From NCBI RefSeq assembly GCF_001083805.1, contig NZ_JXSK01000013.1, forward strand, positions 1 to 64,000: a stretch of DNA of 64,000 nt. Direction: 5' to 3'. Below are positions 10,063 to 18,505 of this stretch, piece by piece. This DNA is from Photorhabdus luminescens subsp. luminescens. GTDB lineage: Bacteria > Pseudomonadota > Gammaproteobacteria > Enterobacterales > Enterobacteriaceae. Numbering within the stretch: the stretch's first letter is position 1; every line of letters starts with the position of its first letter. Below the pieces are notes generated by a model. It was not told the DNA's origin. It did no database searches and saw only the letters and a program-made list of their open reading frames with translations. The translations under genes were made by a program, and so were the position numbers.

Positions 10063-11006
10063 GTCTAATAATTAATGATATTGGTGTTTATTTGCCAGAA
10101 CAGAAAATTGGATTGGAGCGAGTTCCTATTGAGCCTCAATTATCTGAAGATGCAATCAAGATATATCAGCGTTTTTATGGGTTAAATCGCATTGCTCTCA
10201 GTAAGATATCTCTGGAAGAAATGATGTATCGCGCAGCTCAAGATACGCTGACACGTAATGGTATAGCAATAGAATCTATTACTTTACTTATTCATGCGCA
10301 TACTGCTCCAGAAACTTGGACTTACCCAAATAATTTGTTGTCGAGGTTGAACCGACGATTGGGATTGCGTAATGCAACTTGTTTCTCTATTCACTCGAAT
10401 AACTGTGCTTCTAATCTTAATGGATTGCAGGTAATTCAAAATCATCTAATTGGAAACAGTGGTCAAGGTTATGCATTATTGCTGACAGCTGACCTAACTT
10501 TTAGCGGTATTTTACAACAGATTCCCAATACTACGTTGTGTGGCGATGCCGCTACAGCTTGCATAATTAGTCTAGGAAGTGATGGCGCCAAAATGAAAGC
10601 CTTAGAAATTGATTACTATGGACAACACTCTAAAGGTTCCTGGCAAACCGCAGAAGAACAAGTGCAATTTGAAACCAGTTATGCTGAACGCTTGGCTAAT
10701 GTAATGGAACGCTGTTTAAAACAATCTAATTTGTCTTGGGAACAGATCCGTTGGGTTTTTCCCCATAATGTGAACTTGATTTCATGGCGTGATGTAACCC
10801 AAAAAATCGCGTTACCTCTGAGCAAAGTTTATTTGGATAAATTACCTGAATTAGGTCACTGTTTTGGGGCAGATATCTTTATCAACTGGAATTTTGCTAG
10901 AGATACACTGCGATTAGGAGATTATGTAATGGTTGCCACTGTAGGATTAGGGGCAGTATTCGGTGCTGCTATTTTTCAATTAGTTAAAGAGGACATTGAA
11001 TCATGA
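10059..11006 (+). CDS. KAS III-like acyltransferase/ketosynthase with an altered third catalytic position
   Basis: 315 residues, thiolase fold. The nucleophile is C116 in SNNCASN and the histidine is H236 in FPHNVNL. Where FabH has the NTSAAS asparagine loop, this protein has LGHCFGAD, placing His267 there. Relatives with changed triads (CerJ- or CloN2-like) transfer acyl groups to O or N instead of making C-C bonds, so an acyltransferase role is plausible but unproven. The start is GTG in a 4-bp overlap with the pump gene, and its stop overlaps the next ligase by 4 bp. Confidence 0.78.
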   Translation: MSLIINDIGVYLPEQKIGLERVPIEPQLSEDAIKIYQRFYGLNRIALSKISLEEMMYRAAQDTLTRNGIAIESITLLIHAHTAPETWTYPNNLLSRLNRRLGLRNATCFSIHSNNCASNLNGLQVIQNHLIGNSGQGYALLLTADLTFSGILQQIPNTTLCGDAATACIISLGSDGAKMKALEIDYYGQHSKGSWQTAEEQVQFETSYAERLANVMERCLKQSNLSWEQIRWVFPHNVNLISWRDVTQKIALPLSKVYLDKLPELGHCFGADIFINWNFARDTLRLGDYVMVATVGLGAVFGAAIFQLVKEDIES

Positions 11007-12568
11007 GAGTTTTTAAACACTTAGGTGAATGGCTACATGATAGCGCACTGAAATATGCAGATCACCAAGCGTTATCTATTGATAATGATGTATATAGTTA
11101 CCGTGAGCTACACGAGTTAGCATCCCTTCTGGCCCGAGGTTTCTCTCTTTCACAGAGAAAATATTGTGCTTTGCTTGGAAGAAGAAATGTAGGAATCTTA
11201 GCAGGTGTTGTAGCTTCATTGTGTTACGGTAAGACTTATTTGCCATTAAACGAAGACGAGACTCCTGAAGGTCTGAGTTTATTATCTAAAATTACTGACT
11301 TTGATTTATTGGTGACTTGCGCTGAGGAGCAAAAGTTATTGCACGATTTGTTGAAACATATAGATAAACCGTTAGTAATAATTTTGTCAGATAGCAAACA
11401 ACGTCCGAATTGGTGTAATGATTATCCAAAACACTATTTTCTCGCACATGCTGATTTAGCCAGGATTCCTGCTGCACAAATGAAAACGGATAATCCTGAT
11501 GCATATTTGATGTTCACATCAGGTAGTACAGGTAATCCTAAAGGGGTTGAGGTTGCACATACTAATGTTACACGCTATGTCTCCAATACCATAGCTCTGT
11601 ATCAACCAACCTGTGCTGATCGTTTTTCTCAAATTTGTCCTCTGAGCTTTGATGTTTCCGTCCACGATCTATTTGTTCCTTGGACTATTGGAGCATCGAC
11701 TCATGTTTTTGATTCCAAAAACAGTTTAGTGCTTGGAGGGTTTATTCGAGATAAACATCTGACATTTTGGGCATCGGTGCCTTCTATTATTCTATACTTT
11801 CAGCGCTCACGACAATTGGAACCAGGTTCTTTTCCTAACTTACGCCAATCGCTATTTTGTGGAGAACCTTTATTACAGAGCATGGCTGAAAGTTGGCATC
11901 TGGCTGCACCTACATCACATATTGATAACATTTATGGGCCAACGGAAGCAACAGTTGCAGTTTGCGGTTATCGCTGGCGCCCTGAGTCGACAGTAACTAA
12001 TGAATTGATTGTTCCAATTGGAACTCCTTATCCTGGTACAAAGTTAAAGATTGGGCGCCCGCGTCAAAGCGAGGGGGATGTAGAAGAAGGTGAATTATGG
12101 ATTGGCGGTAAACAGGTGGTTAGTGGTTACTTATCAAGTAATTCTATACAGGCTGATAACTTCGAATATGACGGTAGTTGTTATTGGTATCGTACTGGGG
12201 ACTGGGTTAAGCGTGACAGTGATGGAATATTTCATTTCTTAGGACGTTGTGATGATCAACTGAAAGTCAATGGTCAACGTTTGGAGCGTTTGGAAATCGA
12301 GTCAATGCTAAGTAAGGCAGTAGGGATTGACGATATTGCGGTTATTGGCTGGCCTATTATAGAAGGGAACTGTGTTGAAGGATTAGTGTTCTTTATTTCT
12401 GGGCATGAAAAATCTAATCTAGAGCTGCGTAAAAGATGTCAGCAGTTTATGCCCCGAAGTATGTGGCCAACCAGATTGGTGATAGGGGCTATTCCTAAAA
12501 ATCGTAATGGAAAAACAGACTATAAGAAATTAAAGGCAAAACTTGCTGAAGGTAAAGTATCTTCTTAA
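11003..12568 (+). CDS. Amino-acid adenylation enzyme (stand-alone A domain, PltF/CloN4/DltA-like)
   Basis: 521 residues with the core motifs of a stand-alone adenylation domain: FTSGSTGNPKGVEVAH, SFDVSVHDLF, NIYGPTEATV, YRTGDW, GRCDDQLKVNGQR and the C-terminal catalytic lysine in PKNRNGKTDY. The overall pattern resembles single-module amino-acid loaders such as prolyl-carrier ligases (PltF, CloN4) or DltA, not fatty acyl-CoA ligases. It probably activates an amino acid and loads the ACP. With the dehydrogenase this would parallel pyrrole-2-carboxyl formation, but proline specificity cannot be read by eye. Last gene of the tightly coupled first operon. Confidence 0.83.
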   Translation: MRVFKHLGEWLHDSALKYADHQALSIDNDVYSYRELHELASLLARGFSLSQRKYCALLGRRNVGILAGVVASLCYGKTYLPLNEDETPEGLSLLSKITDFDLLVTCAEEQKLLHDLLKHIDKPLVIILSDSKQRPNWCNDYPKHYFLAHADLARIPAAQMKTDNPDAYLMFTSGSTGNPKGVEVAHTNVTRYVSNTIALYQPTCADRFSQICPLSFDVSVHDLFVPWTIGASTHVFDSKNSLVLGGFIRDKHLTFWASVPSIILYFQRSRQLEPGSFPNLRQSLFCGEPLLQSMAESWHLAAPTSHIDNIYGPTEATVAVCGYRWRPESTVTNELIVPIGTPYPGTKLKIGRPRQSEGDVEEGELWIGGKQVVSGYLSSNSIQADNFEYDGSCYWYRTGDWVKRDSDGIFHFLGRCDDQLKVNGQRLERLEIESMLSKAVGIDDIAVIGWPIIEGNCVEGLVFFISGHEKSNLELRKRCQQFMPRSMWPTRLVIGAIPKNRNGKTDYKKLKAKLAEGKVSS

Positions 12569-12937
12569 CGGTCAGTACTCAACTTATAGAATAAAAATTT
12601 AATTTAAAAAACAGCATCTATTAATTATATATTCATTCTATTTTAAGATGCAGGTTTGATATGTGAATTTTTTATTTTAAATCATATAATTATGAGGTTA
12701 AAAACCTGCATCTTCACGATTAGAACAGTATAGAAAGAAAGTAAAAATATTTCTTAATAGAATTAAATTTATGCTATGGAGTTTGAAATATAAATAAAAT
12801 GAATGGTGTCTATGATTTAATAAGAAGAGTATCTTATAGAGTTAATGAAAATAATATTAGTATAAAAAACCATTCGTTTTATAGTGGAATTTGATCATTT
12901 TACTAAACAATGGTAATAAATTGGAGACTTATATTAA
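12569..12937. other. AT-rich intergenic region with a perfect 13-bp inverted repeat
   Basis: 369 bp without a credible gene. It contains AAGATGCAGGTTT at 12645-12657 and its exact reverse complement AAACCTGCATCTT at 12702-12714, with a 44-nt AT-rich spacer. The position between the first operon and the alpha/beta hydrolase gene suggests a terminator, a transcript-stabilising stem or a regulator site. The region probably also holds the promoter for 12938 onward. Confidence 0.6.
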
Positions 12938-13870
12938 ATGCTAAATGGAGTCAATGATATATTGCACATCATTGGTAGTGGAGTAATGCACTACAATTGG
13001 CCATCTTCATTAGGAACTATTTCTGCTACTCTTTGGTATCCTGCATATGCTGGGAGTGGAACCGTAAAACGATACAGGGATATATTACATGCAAAATCAG
13101 AAGAAAATGCAATTCCCATGGGAACAAATTGGCCATTGATAATAATTTCTCATGGTTCTTGCGGTTCGCGTTTTGATCAATCATACCTTGCCGAATTTTT
13201 ATCAACACAAGGTTTTGCTGTATTAGCTGTGGATCATCAAGATATTCAGGATGCTCAGTATCGTTGGATGAATTTGACGACTAGACCTCAACGTTTAGTG
13301 TATGCATATAATGAGTTACTTTTAGAGACTCTAGGTGAGAGAATAAACTTTTCGCGTCTATTGGTAATAGGCCATTCCGCTGGAGCGTATGATGCATTAG
13401 TGATGTGTGGTTGTCAGCCTTGTTTTGAACTGGAACCAGAGTTTTCATCAGTACTAGATGAGCTATCGTGTTTTGCAGTTGAACAATGTTTGCTTAAGGA
13501 TATTTGTGCTGTGATCTTACTAGCTCCAGCTTTGTCAAATTTGTTTCTTGCTAATACCCTAAATGAAATGCTTTTACCTACTTTAATTTTATCAGGTGAA
13601 AGAGATACTATGAAGTTGCTAGGATCACCAACTGATTACGCAACGCACTTGCCTCATGCTAAGCATCATATCCTATTTGGAGCTGGTCATTACGCTTTTG
13701 TTTATGAGTTTTCTCCTTTATTGAAAGCATTAAATTCGATCGTTAGTGGTGGTGATTATGTACCAAGAAAAGAATTGCATTATAAAATAATGAACTATAT
13801 TTCAGCTTTTATAACGCCATTTAGCACAGGGGAAACTATATCTTTACCAAGGAAGCTTATTTATGTTTGA
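12938..13870 (+). CDS. Alpha/beta hydrolase (PAF-acetylhydrolase/chlorophyllase-like)
   Basis: 310 residues. The nucleophile elbow is GHSAG (Ser147), the oxyanion region is ISHGSCGSRFD, the acid is probably the Asp in LILSGERDT and the base the His in FGAGHYAF, so the triad looks intact. No signal peptide is visible, so it should act in the cytoplasm. In clusters of this kind such proteins hydrolyse or transfer thioesters (CloN7 is an alpha/beta-hydrolase-fold protein needed for acyl transfer). The gene overlaps the next by 8 bp. Substrate unknown. Confidence 0.78.
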   Translation: MLNGVNDILHIIGSGVMHYNWPSSLGTISATLWYPAYAGSGTVKRYRDILHAKSEENAIPMGTNWPLIIISHGSCGSRFDQSYLAEFLSTQGFAVLAVDHQDIQDAQYRWMNLTTRPQRLVYAYNELLLETLGERINFSRLLVIGHSAGAYDALVMCGCQPCFELEPEFSSVLDELSCFAVEQCLLKDICAVILLAPALSNLFLANTLNEMLLPTLILSGERDTMKLLGSPTDYATHLPHAKHHILFGAGHYAFVYEFSPLLKALNSIVSGGDYVPRKELHYKIMNYISAFITPFSTGETISLPRKLIYV

Positions 13871-14777
13871 TCCTATTAATCACTACCGGCAGCATACTGA
13901 GGTGACATTAGCAGAATCATATTCATCTCAGCTTGATAACTTACCTAATGGTGTGGAGGAATTAATTTCTATTGTTCAGAATTTATTGATTCATTATCAG
14001 ACAGAAAAAGACAAGCTTAACCCAGATATCATTTCTATACGTAATATAGAAATAGATAGCCGCTGTGTTTCACTGATGTTAAAAAAACTTTTGTTACTTG
14101 ATGATTCAGGTTTTTTAAATCCTCGGCCTCCAGAAAAACGTTTATTATCTACTTGTCGGGATTTTTCGGTTTTATTATGTTCCTTTATGCGACATAAAAA
14201 TATTCCTGCAAGAGTCCGTTATGGATTTGCTCATTATCAATATAATGATGAATGTCCGATGCATGATCATACTTTGGTAGAATATTGGAATGGTACTAGA
14301 TGGTTATATGCCGAAAGTCGATTAAATGTTTCTCCTAAGCCATTATTAGATGTTAATCCATCAGATTTTCCTCGGTATTTATTCTTTAGTGGCGCAGAAA
14401 TATGGAAGCATATCCGACAAGGAACAATGAATGAGCGTATTTTCAGTGGATATCGATTTGATGATGGATATGGGCAATGGATAGTACGTAATTTATTCTT
14501 TTTAGACTTAGCTTCATTGGCTGGATATGAACCGTTGATATGGGATAGCTGGGGAATACTGCTGGAGGAAAAGCCCGGAGTTAGGGTGACGGATGTACAA
14601 CAACTAAACTTTTTGGATCGTATGGCATTGTTGGATCCTTGTTTACCAGATGAATGTAATGAACTGATTACGTCTTTTAATAATTACAGTGGACTGAGTT
14701 ATCGAGGAAAAGTTCATAGTTTTAGCCCGGTATCCGGTGCTTATTGTGTCGATTTACATGCTATATGGAGTAAATAA
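13863..14777 (+). CDS. Transglutaminase-fold protein, candidate amide synthase
   Basis: 304 residues. The papain-like transglutaminase core is visible: Cys98 in STCRDFSVLL, His136 in DHTLVEYW and an acidic partner near YAESRL, separated by IPARVRYGFA as is typical. Most such proteins are proteases or crosslinkers, but AdmF in andrimid biosynthesis uses this fold to join two carrier-bound acyl groups through an amide. Context (ACP, ligases, no condensation domain) makes an AdmF-like role attractive, though it is inference. Translation is probably coupled to the preceding hydrolase. Confidence 0.72.
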   Translation: MFDPINHYRQHTEVTLAESYSSQLDNLPNGVEELISIVQNLLIHYQTEKDKLNPDIISIRNIEIDSRCVSLMLKKLLLLDDSGFLNPRPPEKRLLSTCRDFSVLLCSFMRHKNIPARVRYGFAHYQYNDECPMHDHTLVEYWNGTRWLYAESRLNVSPKPLLDVNPSDFPRYLFFSGAEIWKHIRQGTMNERIFSGYRFDDGYGQWIVRNLFFLDLASLAGYEPLIWDSWGILLEEKPGVRVTDVQQLNFLDRMALLDPCLPDECNELITSFNNYSGLSYRGKVHSFSPVSGAYCVDLHAIWSK

Positions 14778-14782
14778 TTCAT

Positions 14783-15721
14783 ATGATGACTTTAGAGACT
14801 CTTGCTAGCTATGTACCTCAAAAGAGACTTGAGGTTGAAAGGGAATACCAACGCTTAGGTTTAACCCAAAATGAGGCGCGGGTATTTAGCCGTATGTATG
14901 AATTATCTCATTGTCCAGTAGAGGAAGGCAGTGAAGAAGAAATGCTGCTAAAACCCTGCAAGGAATTGTTTCAACAAGCTCCCCACATTAAGCAAGAAGT
15001 TGTATTGCTAGTTTATGCTCATACGGGGACTATAAGTGGTGTATGGGGTCAAAATATGGCTTCATTGCTTGTTCGACGCTTACAGCTACCTAATGCTGTT
15101 GCTATAGGAACCAGCAGCAACAATTGTGTATCCATATTTTCCGCATTATCTTTAGCAAAACATTATTTACAGAATGCACTTCCTAATAGTAAAGCTTTGA
15201 TAGTAGTCGGGGAAATTGCTGACAGTTTTGAACTTAGAATAGTTCCTAATGTAGCGGTAATCGGTGATGCCGCCGCCGCCACTTTGCTATCTCTTAACGG
15301 GAAAGGTCCAAGCATTCTTGCTCATTCTATACATAATTATCCAGGGTATTCTCAAGGTATTTGGTTACCAACTAATTCTGATGCCTATCGAGATTTTGCA
15401 GCGAATTATCAACTCAGATTACAATCTGTGATTCAAGATGTATTACGGCAGGCGGATATTACGATGGATGAAATATCTTATATTATTCCACATAATGTGA
15501 ATATTTTAATATGGCGTCGAGCAGCAGAATTTATGAACATTCCTATAGAAAAGATATTTCTTAAAAACATTAGTGAAACAGCACATTGTTTTGGTGCCGA
15601 TATGCTTATTAATTTACATTCGTTGAAAAATAGTGAAGAATTACATTCAGGAGATAAAGTTTTGCTGATTTCTGCTGGGGTAGGTGGTCTATTTGGCACC
15701 TCTTTATTACTTTATTCGTAA
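14783..15721 (+). CDS. KAS III-like protein, second Cys-containing paralogue
   Basis: 312 residues, similar throughout to the product of 10059-11006. Cys115 in SSNNCVSI and His237 in IPHNVNIL are kept. The third position reads TAHCFGAD, again His (268) instead of the FabH asparagine. The shared HCFGAD signature suggests a subfamily with modified chemistry. Two ATG codons are adjacent (14783, 14786) and no strong ribosome site is visible; it begins 5 bp after the transglutaminase-fold gene. It may act with its paralogue or with the Cys-less protein as a heterodimer. Confidence 0.76.
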   Translation: MMTLETLASYVPQKRLEVEREYQRLGLTQNEARVFSRMYELSHCPVEEGSEEEMLLKPCKELFQQAPHIKQEVVLLVYAHTGTISGVWGQNMASLLVRRLQLPNAVAIGTSSNNCVSIFSALSLAKHYLQNALPNSKALIVVGEIADSFELRIVPNVAVIGDAAAATLLSLNGKGPSILAHSIHNYPGYSQGIWLPTNSDAYRDFAANYQLRLQSVIQDVLRQADITMDEISYIIPHNVNILIWRRAAEFMNIPIEKIFLKNISETAHCFGADMLINLHSLKNSEELHSGDKVLLISAGVGGLFGTSLLLYS

Positions 15722-15907
15722 TTAACCAGTTATGGATATATCCTTTATTTTTTAATAAAGCAAATGTATTTTTATTTCCATGAATATATATGGTAGGGGG
15801 GGTATAACTTTAAAAATACCAGAGATTAACTCTATTCATAAGAATTTTATAATTCTGTTGGTGAATTATATATACTAATGCTGTCTTTTTCTAATGTGAG
15901 GTAAATT
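15722..15907. other. Intergenic region with a G7 tract
   Basis: AT-rich spacer of 186 bp between the third KAS III-like gene and the decarboxylase gene. A run of seven G (15796-15802) stands out from the AT background about 105 bp before the start codon. A TGTGAGGT ribosome-site-like segment precedes the ATG at 15908. The region probably holds a promoter for the decarboxylase. Confidence 0.4.
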
Positions 15908-17167
15908 ATGAATGTAAAAAATGTAATGACACAGAAAAGTTTATCGATGAAAATAGCAGAAAAATTTGTCATTAAAGACGATTGTTTGGAAATAGGAGGG
16001 ATACCATTAACCCGACTGGAAACTCAAATAGGACAAACTCCTTTTTTTGCCTATTCTAGAAAACATATTGACCATCAAGTGCGTCTACTACGTAAATATT
16101 TACCTGAAAAAATTAGTATCCATTATGCAATTAAAGCAAATCCTTTTGTACCCCTTATCCACCACTTATCCCAAAAAATTGAAGGGTTTGATGTTGCATC
16201 TGCGAATGAAATGGCATTGGCGCTAAATACAGGAATCTCTCCTGAAGATATTAGTTTTGCAGGGCCGGGTAAAACAGATACAGAATTAAAAAGAGCAATT
16301 TCTGCACAGGTATTGTTAAATGTCGAGTCGTTAAATGAGTTACGGCGAATTCAAATATTGTCTGAAAAACTTAGTTTGTGCGCACGTGTTTCTTTACGTA
16401 TAAACCCTAATTATAATCTTAACTCCTCTGGCATGAAGATGGGAGGTGGACCACGCCAATTTGGTATGGATGTAATTTATGTCCCTGATGCACTGATGTT
16501 TATACGTGATTGTCCAGATTCCCTAGTTTTTGAGGGATTTCAAATTTATCCTGGCTCACAAAATTTACGTGCAGAGCATCTGATTGAAGCTCAAAATAAG
16601 GCTCTAGATTTAGTAATTGAATTATCACGGTTTGCTCCATCTCCAATACGTCGTTTTAATCTAGGAGGTGGTTTTGGAGTCCCTTACTTTCAGGGAGATA
16701 CAGAACTAAATATTACCGAAGTAGGCAGTGCGATGCACAAACTGGTAGAACGTGCAGAGAAGTTCCTACCTGAAACAGAAATTATTTTGGAGTTAGGTCG
16801 TTATTTAGTTGCTTCATCTGGAATTTATGTGACTAAAATTGTTGAACGTAAGATCTCTCACGATATGGTCTTTTTAGTTACGGATGGTGGAATGAATCAC
16901 CACCTATCTGCATCAGGAAATCTGGGTCAACTAATAAGAAGAAACTATCCTGTAATCATTGGTAACAAAATTAAAGGAAAGAAACGTGAAACAGTGAATA
17001 TAGTTGGCCCACTCTGTACCCCACTAGATATCCTTGTTCATCAAGGAGATATGTCAGCGGCAATTCCGGGGGATTTAGTGGTAATTTTTCAATCTGGCGC
17101 TTATGGTTTAAGCGCAAGTCCAAATCATTTTCTAAGCCAAACAAATGCAGTAGAAATATTAGTTTAA
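15908..17167 (+). CDS. Fold-type III PLP-dependent decarboxylase (DAP/ornithine decarboxylase family)
   Basis: 419 residues. The PLP lysine is K76 in HYAIKANP, followed by FDVASANE, a glycine-rich phosphate loop (NLGGGFGVPY) and the C-terminal active-site cysteine C370 in GPLCTPLD, so both domains look intact. GMKMGGGPRQFG and SGAYGLSASPNHFLS resemble the decarboxylases of exosortase-A clusters and BtrK, which decarboxylates an aminoacyl group held on an ACP. With the ligase at 4377 and the ACP at 44 it could make a carrier-bound amine. It has a separate 186-bp upstream region and closes the cluster. Confidence 0.85.
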   Translation: MNVKNVMTQKSLSMKIAEKFVIKDDCLEIGGIPLTRLETQIGQTPFFAYSRKHIDHQVRLLRKYLPEKISIHYAIKANPFVPLIHHLSQKIEGFDVASANEMALALNTGISPEDISFAGPGKTDTELKRAISAQVLLNVESLNELRRIQILSEKLSLCARVSLRINPNYNLNSSGMKMGGGPRQFGMDVIYVPDALMFIRDCPDSLVFEGFQIYPGSQNLRAEHLIEAQNKALDLVIELSRFAPSPIRRFNLGGGFGVPYFQGDTELNITEVGSAMHKLVERAEKFLPETEIILELGRYLVASSGIYVTKIVERKISHDMVFLVTDGGMNHHLSASGNLGQLIRRNYPVIIGNKIKGKKRETVNIVGPLCTPLDILVHQGDMSAAIPGDLVVIFQSGAYGLSASPNHFLSQTNAVEILV

Positions 17168-17228
17168 TGGTATCAATACATTTTGTTGATTATTTTAGAA
17201 ATATTGTTTTAGATTTATTATGTGATTT

Positions 17229-17248
17229 TTTGGGGGGAAACCCCCAAA
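17229..17248. terminator. Strong GC hairpin with GAAA tetraloop after the decarboxylase gene
   Basis: TTTGGGGG, loop GAAA, CCCCCAAA: an 8-bp perfect stem about 60 bp after the decarboxylase stop. There is no T run downstream on the plus strand, so it is not a textbook intrinsic terminator, but its position suggests transcript ending or 3' protection. Confidence 0.5.
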
Positions 17249-17259
17249 TTATACATTGG

Positions 17260-17470
17260 GTATATTTTGTGATGCCTTTCAATATATGCTCCAATGGGTT
17301 TTTCATGGATTTCCATTGGACGTGAATAACAAATTGTCCTTATTGCCAATTTCTTGATATATGTTCGTCGATTGAGATTATACCGCTTTATACATAGGTA
17401 AAAATTTTTCCTACCAAATGTGCTTTTCTGGGACCAATTTCTTTGACATAACTCCCCTTCCCAAAGGCTT
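17260..17470 (-). pseudogene. IS1-family transposase (InsB) C-terminal remnant
   Basis: Minus-strand reading gives RTYIKKLAIRTICYSR followed by MEIHEKPIGAYIERH, clearly like the C-terminal end of IS1 InsB (I recall RIKRLARKTICFSR and VEIHEKVIGxFIEKH). A second frame just before it gives GSYVKEIGPRKAHLVGKIFT, matching the preceding InsB segment GSY-REV-P-KHLTGKIFT, so a frameshift lies near the T run at about 17405. Only the last third is left and no IS ends were found. It lies between the metabolite cluster and the trailer end of the CRISPR array. Confidence 0.75.
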
Positions 17471-17529
17471 ATCGAAAGCTGAGAGAGAAACCACAAGACA
17501 ATATTGCAGTTATCCCTCAACAACACCAT

Positions 17530-18296
17530 CATCATTTCCCCGTAAAAACGGGGAGCATTTCCACTCCAGCTATCATCCAAAACCTGAATCTGGTTTATCC
17601 CCATCAATTCAAGGAACTCTGACTTTCTATGTCAATGACCTTTCCGGATGACGGTTGATCCCCGTAGATTACGGGGAACAAGTTGTAACAAATGGCGATA
17701 GCTCTGTATTTAGCGGTTTACCCCCGTAGAAACAGGGAACAAGTCTATCTCTGCCAGCTAAAACGCTAGCTGTTCGGTTTATCCCCGTCAATAACAGGGA
17801 ACACGCTTCCAACCCCTAAGACACAACAGTATCAGTTTGGTTCACCCCCGTGGACACAGGGAACACCGCTTACTACCGACTTTATCACTGTTACTGTCCG
17901 GTTTATCCCCATTAGAGGCAGGGAGCATCAGGAAAGCCGATTATCAGCGTCATTTTCACACGGTTTATCCCCGTTAATACAGGGAATACATCTTTAACTT
18001 TACAACTATTTGGAGCACTGCTAGGTCCATCCCCGTCAGTACAGGGAACATTTAGTCAACATAGTAAAACATCACTCATGCCGCGGTTTATCCCCGCAAA
18101 TGCAGGGAACACTTAAATCCTCTCGTTGACGAGATACATCGAGTTTGGGTCACCCCGGTAACGCTCAGGAACGTCTACTAACACGACATCCTATCATTAA
18201 TTATAGCGGTTTATCCCATTAAACACAGGGAACATATTCTGTCTGGTTCAAATGTGTACCAAAATTCAGGTTCATCCCCACAGGCGTGAGGAACAC
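17530..18296 (-). CRISPR. Degenerate type I-E CRISPR array, 13 repeats and 12 spacers
   Basis: Repeats of 29-30 bp start near 17530, 17591, 17652, 17714, 17775, 17838, 17899, 17961, 18023, 18084, 18145, 18207 and 18268, a 61-63 bp period with spacers of about 32 bp. On the plus strand they read CGGTTTATCCCCG ... GGGAACAC, so the transcribed strand is minus, the same as the cas genes. Few repeats are identical: substitutions and 1-bp insertions occur at both ends and in the middle, including in the stem. Some stay self-complementary. The leader end would be at the high-coordinate side, next to casE. Confidence 0.93.
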
Positions 18297-18505
18297 GGTA
18301 ATTATTTTATCCATATTTCCGTAAGTAGCGACTACTTCCTCTACTCTACAGAATGATATTCATTAGCAATATCACTTTTTACCATGCTTTCGAAATGTAA
18401 CACAAACACTTAACAACCGCGAATGCGCCACCTTTACCTTTAACATCAATATCCCAATACAACAAAGAATATTGCATTACTAGCTCCGACAAAAATAAAT
18501 TTCCA
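18297..18505 (-). promoter_or_regulatory. Probable CRISPR leader region
   Basis: 209 bp of AT-rich sequence between the end of casE and the first (leader-side) repeat. No ORF is visible. In complete I-E loci cas1 and cas2 would stand here before the leader; they are absent. A leader promoter cannot be assigned confidently by eye. Confidence 0.4.

Noticed and set aside
17229-17248. GC hairpin as a textbook intrinsic terminator
   Set aside because: The T run lies before, not after, the stem on the plus strand, so only a weaker terminator call is made.
17418-17651. Plus-strand frame over the IS1 remnant and first CRISPR repeats
   Set aside because: It reads through repeats and spacers and has no protein-like composition.
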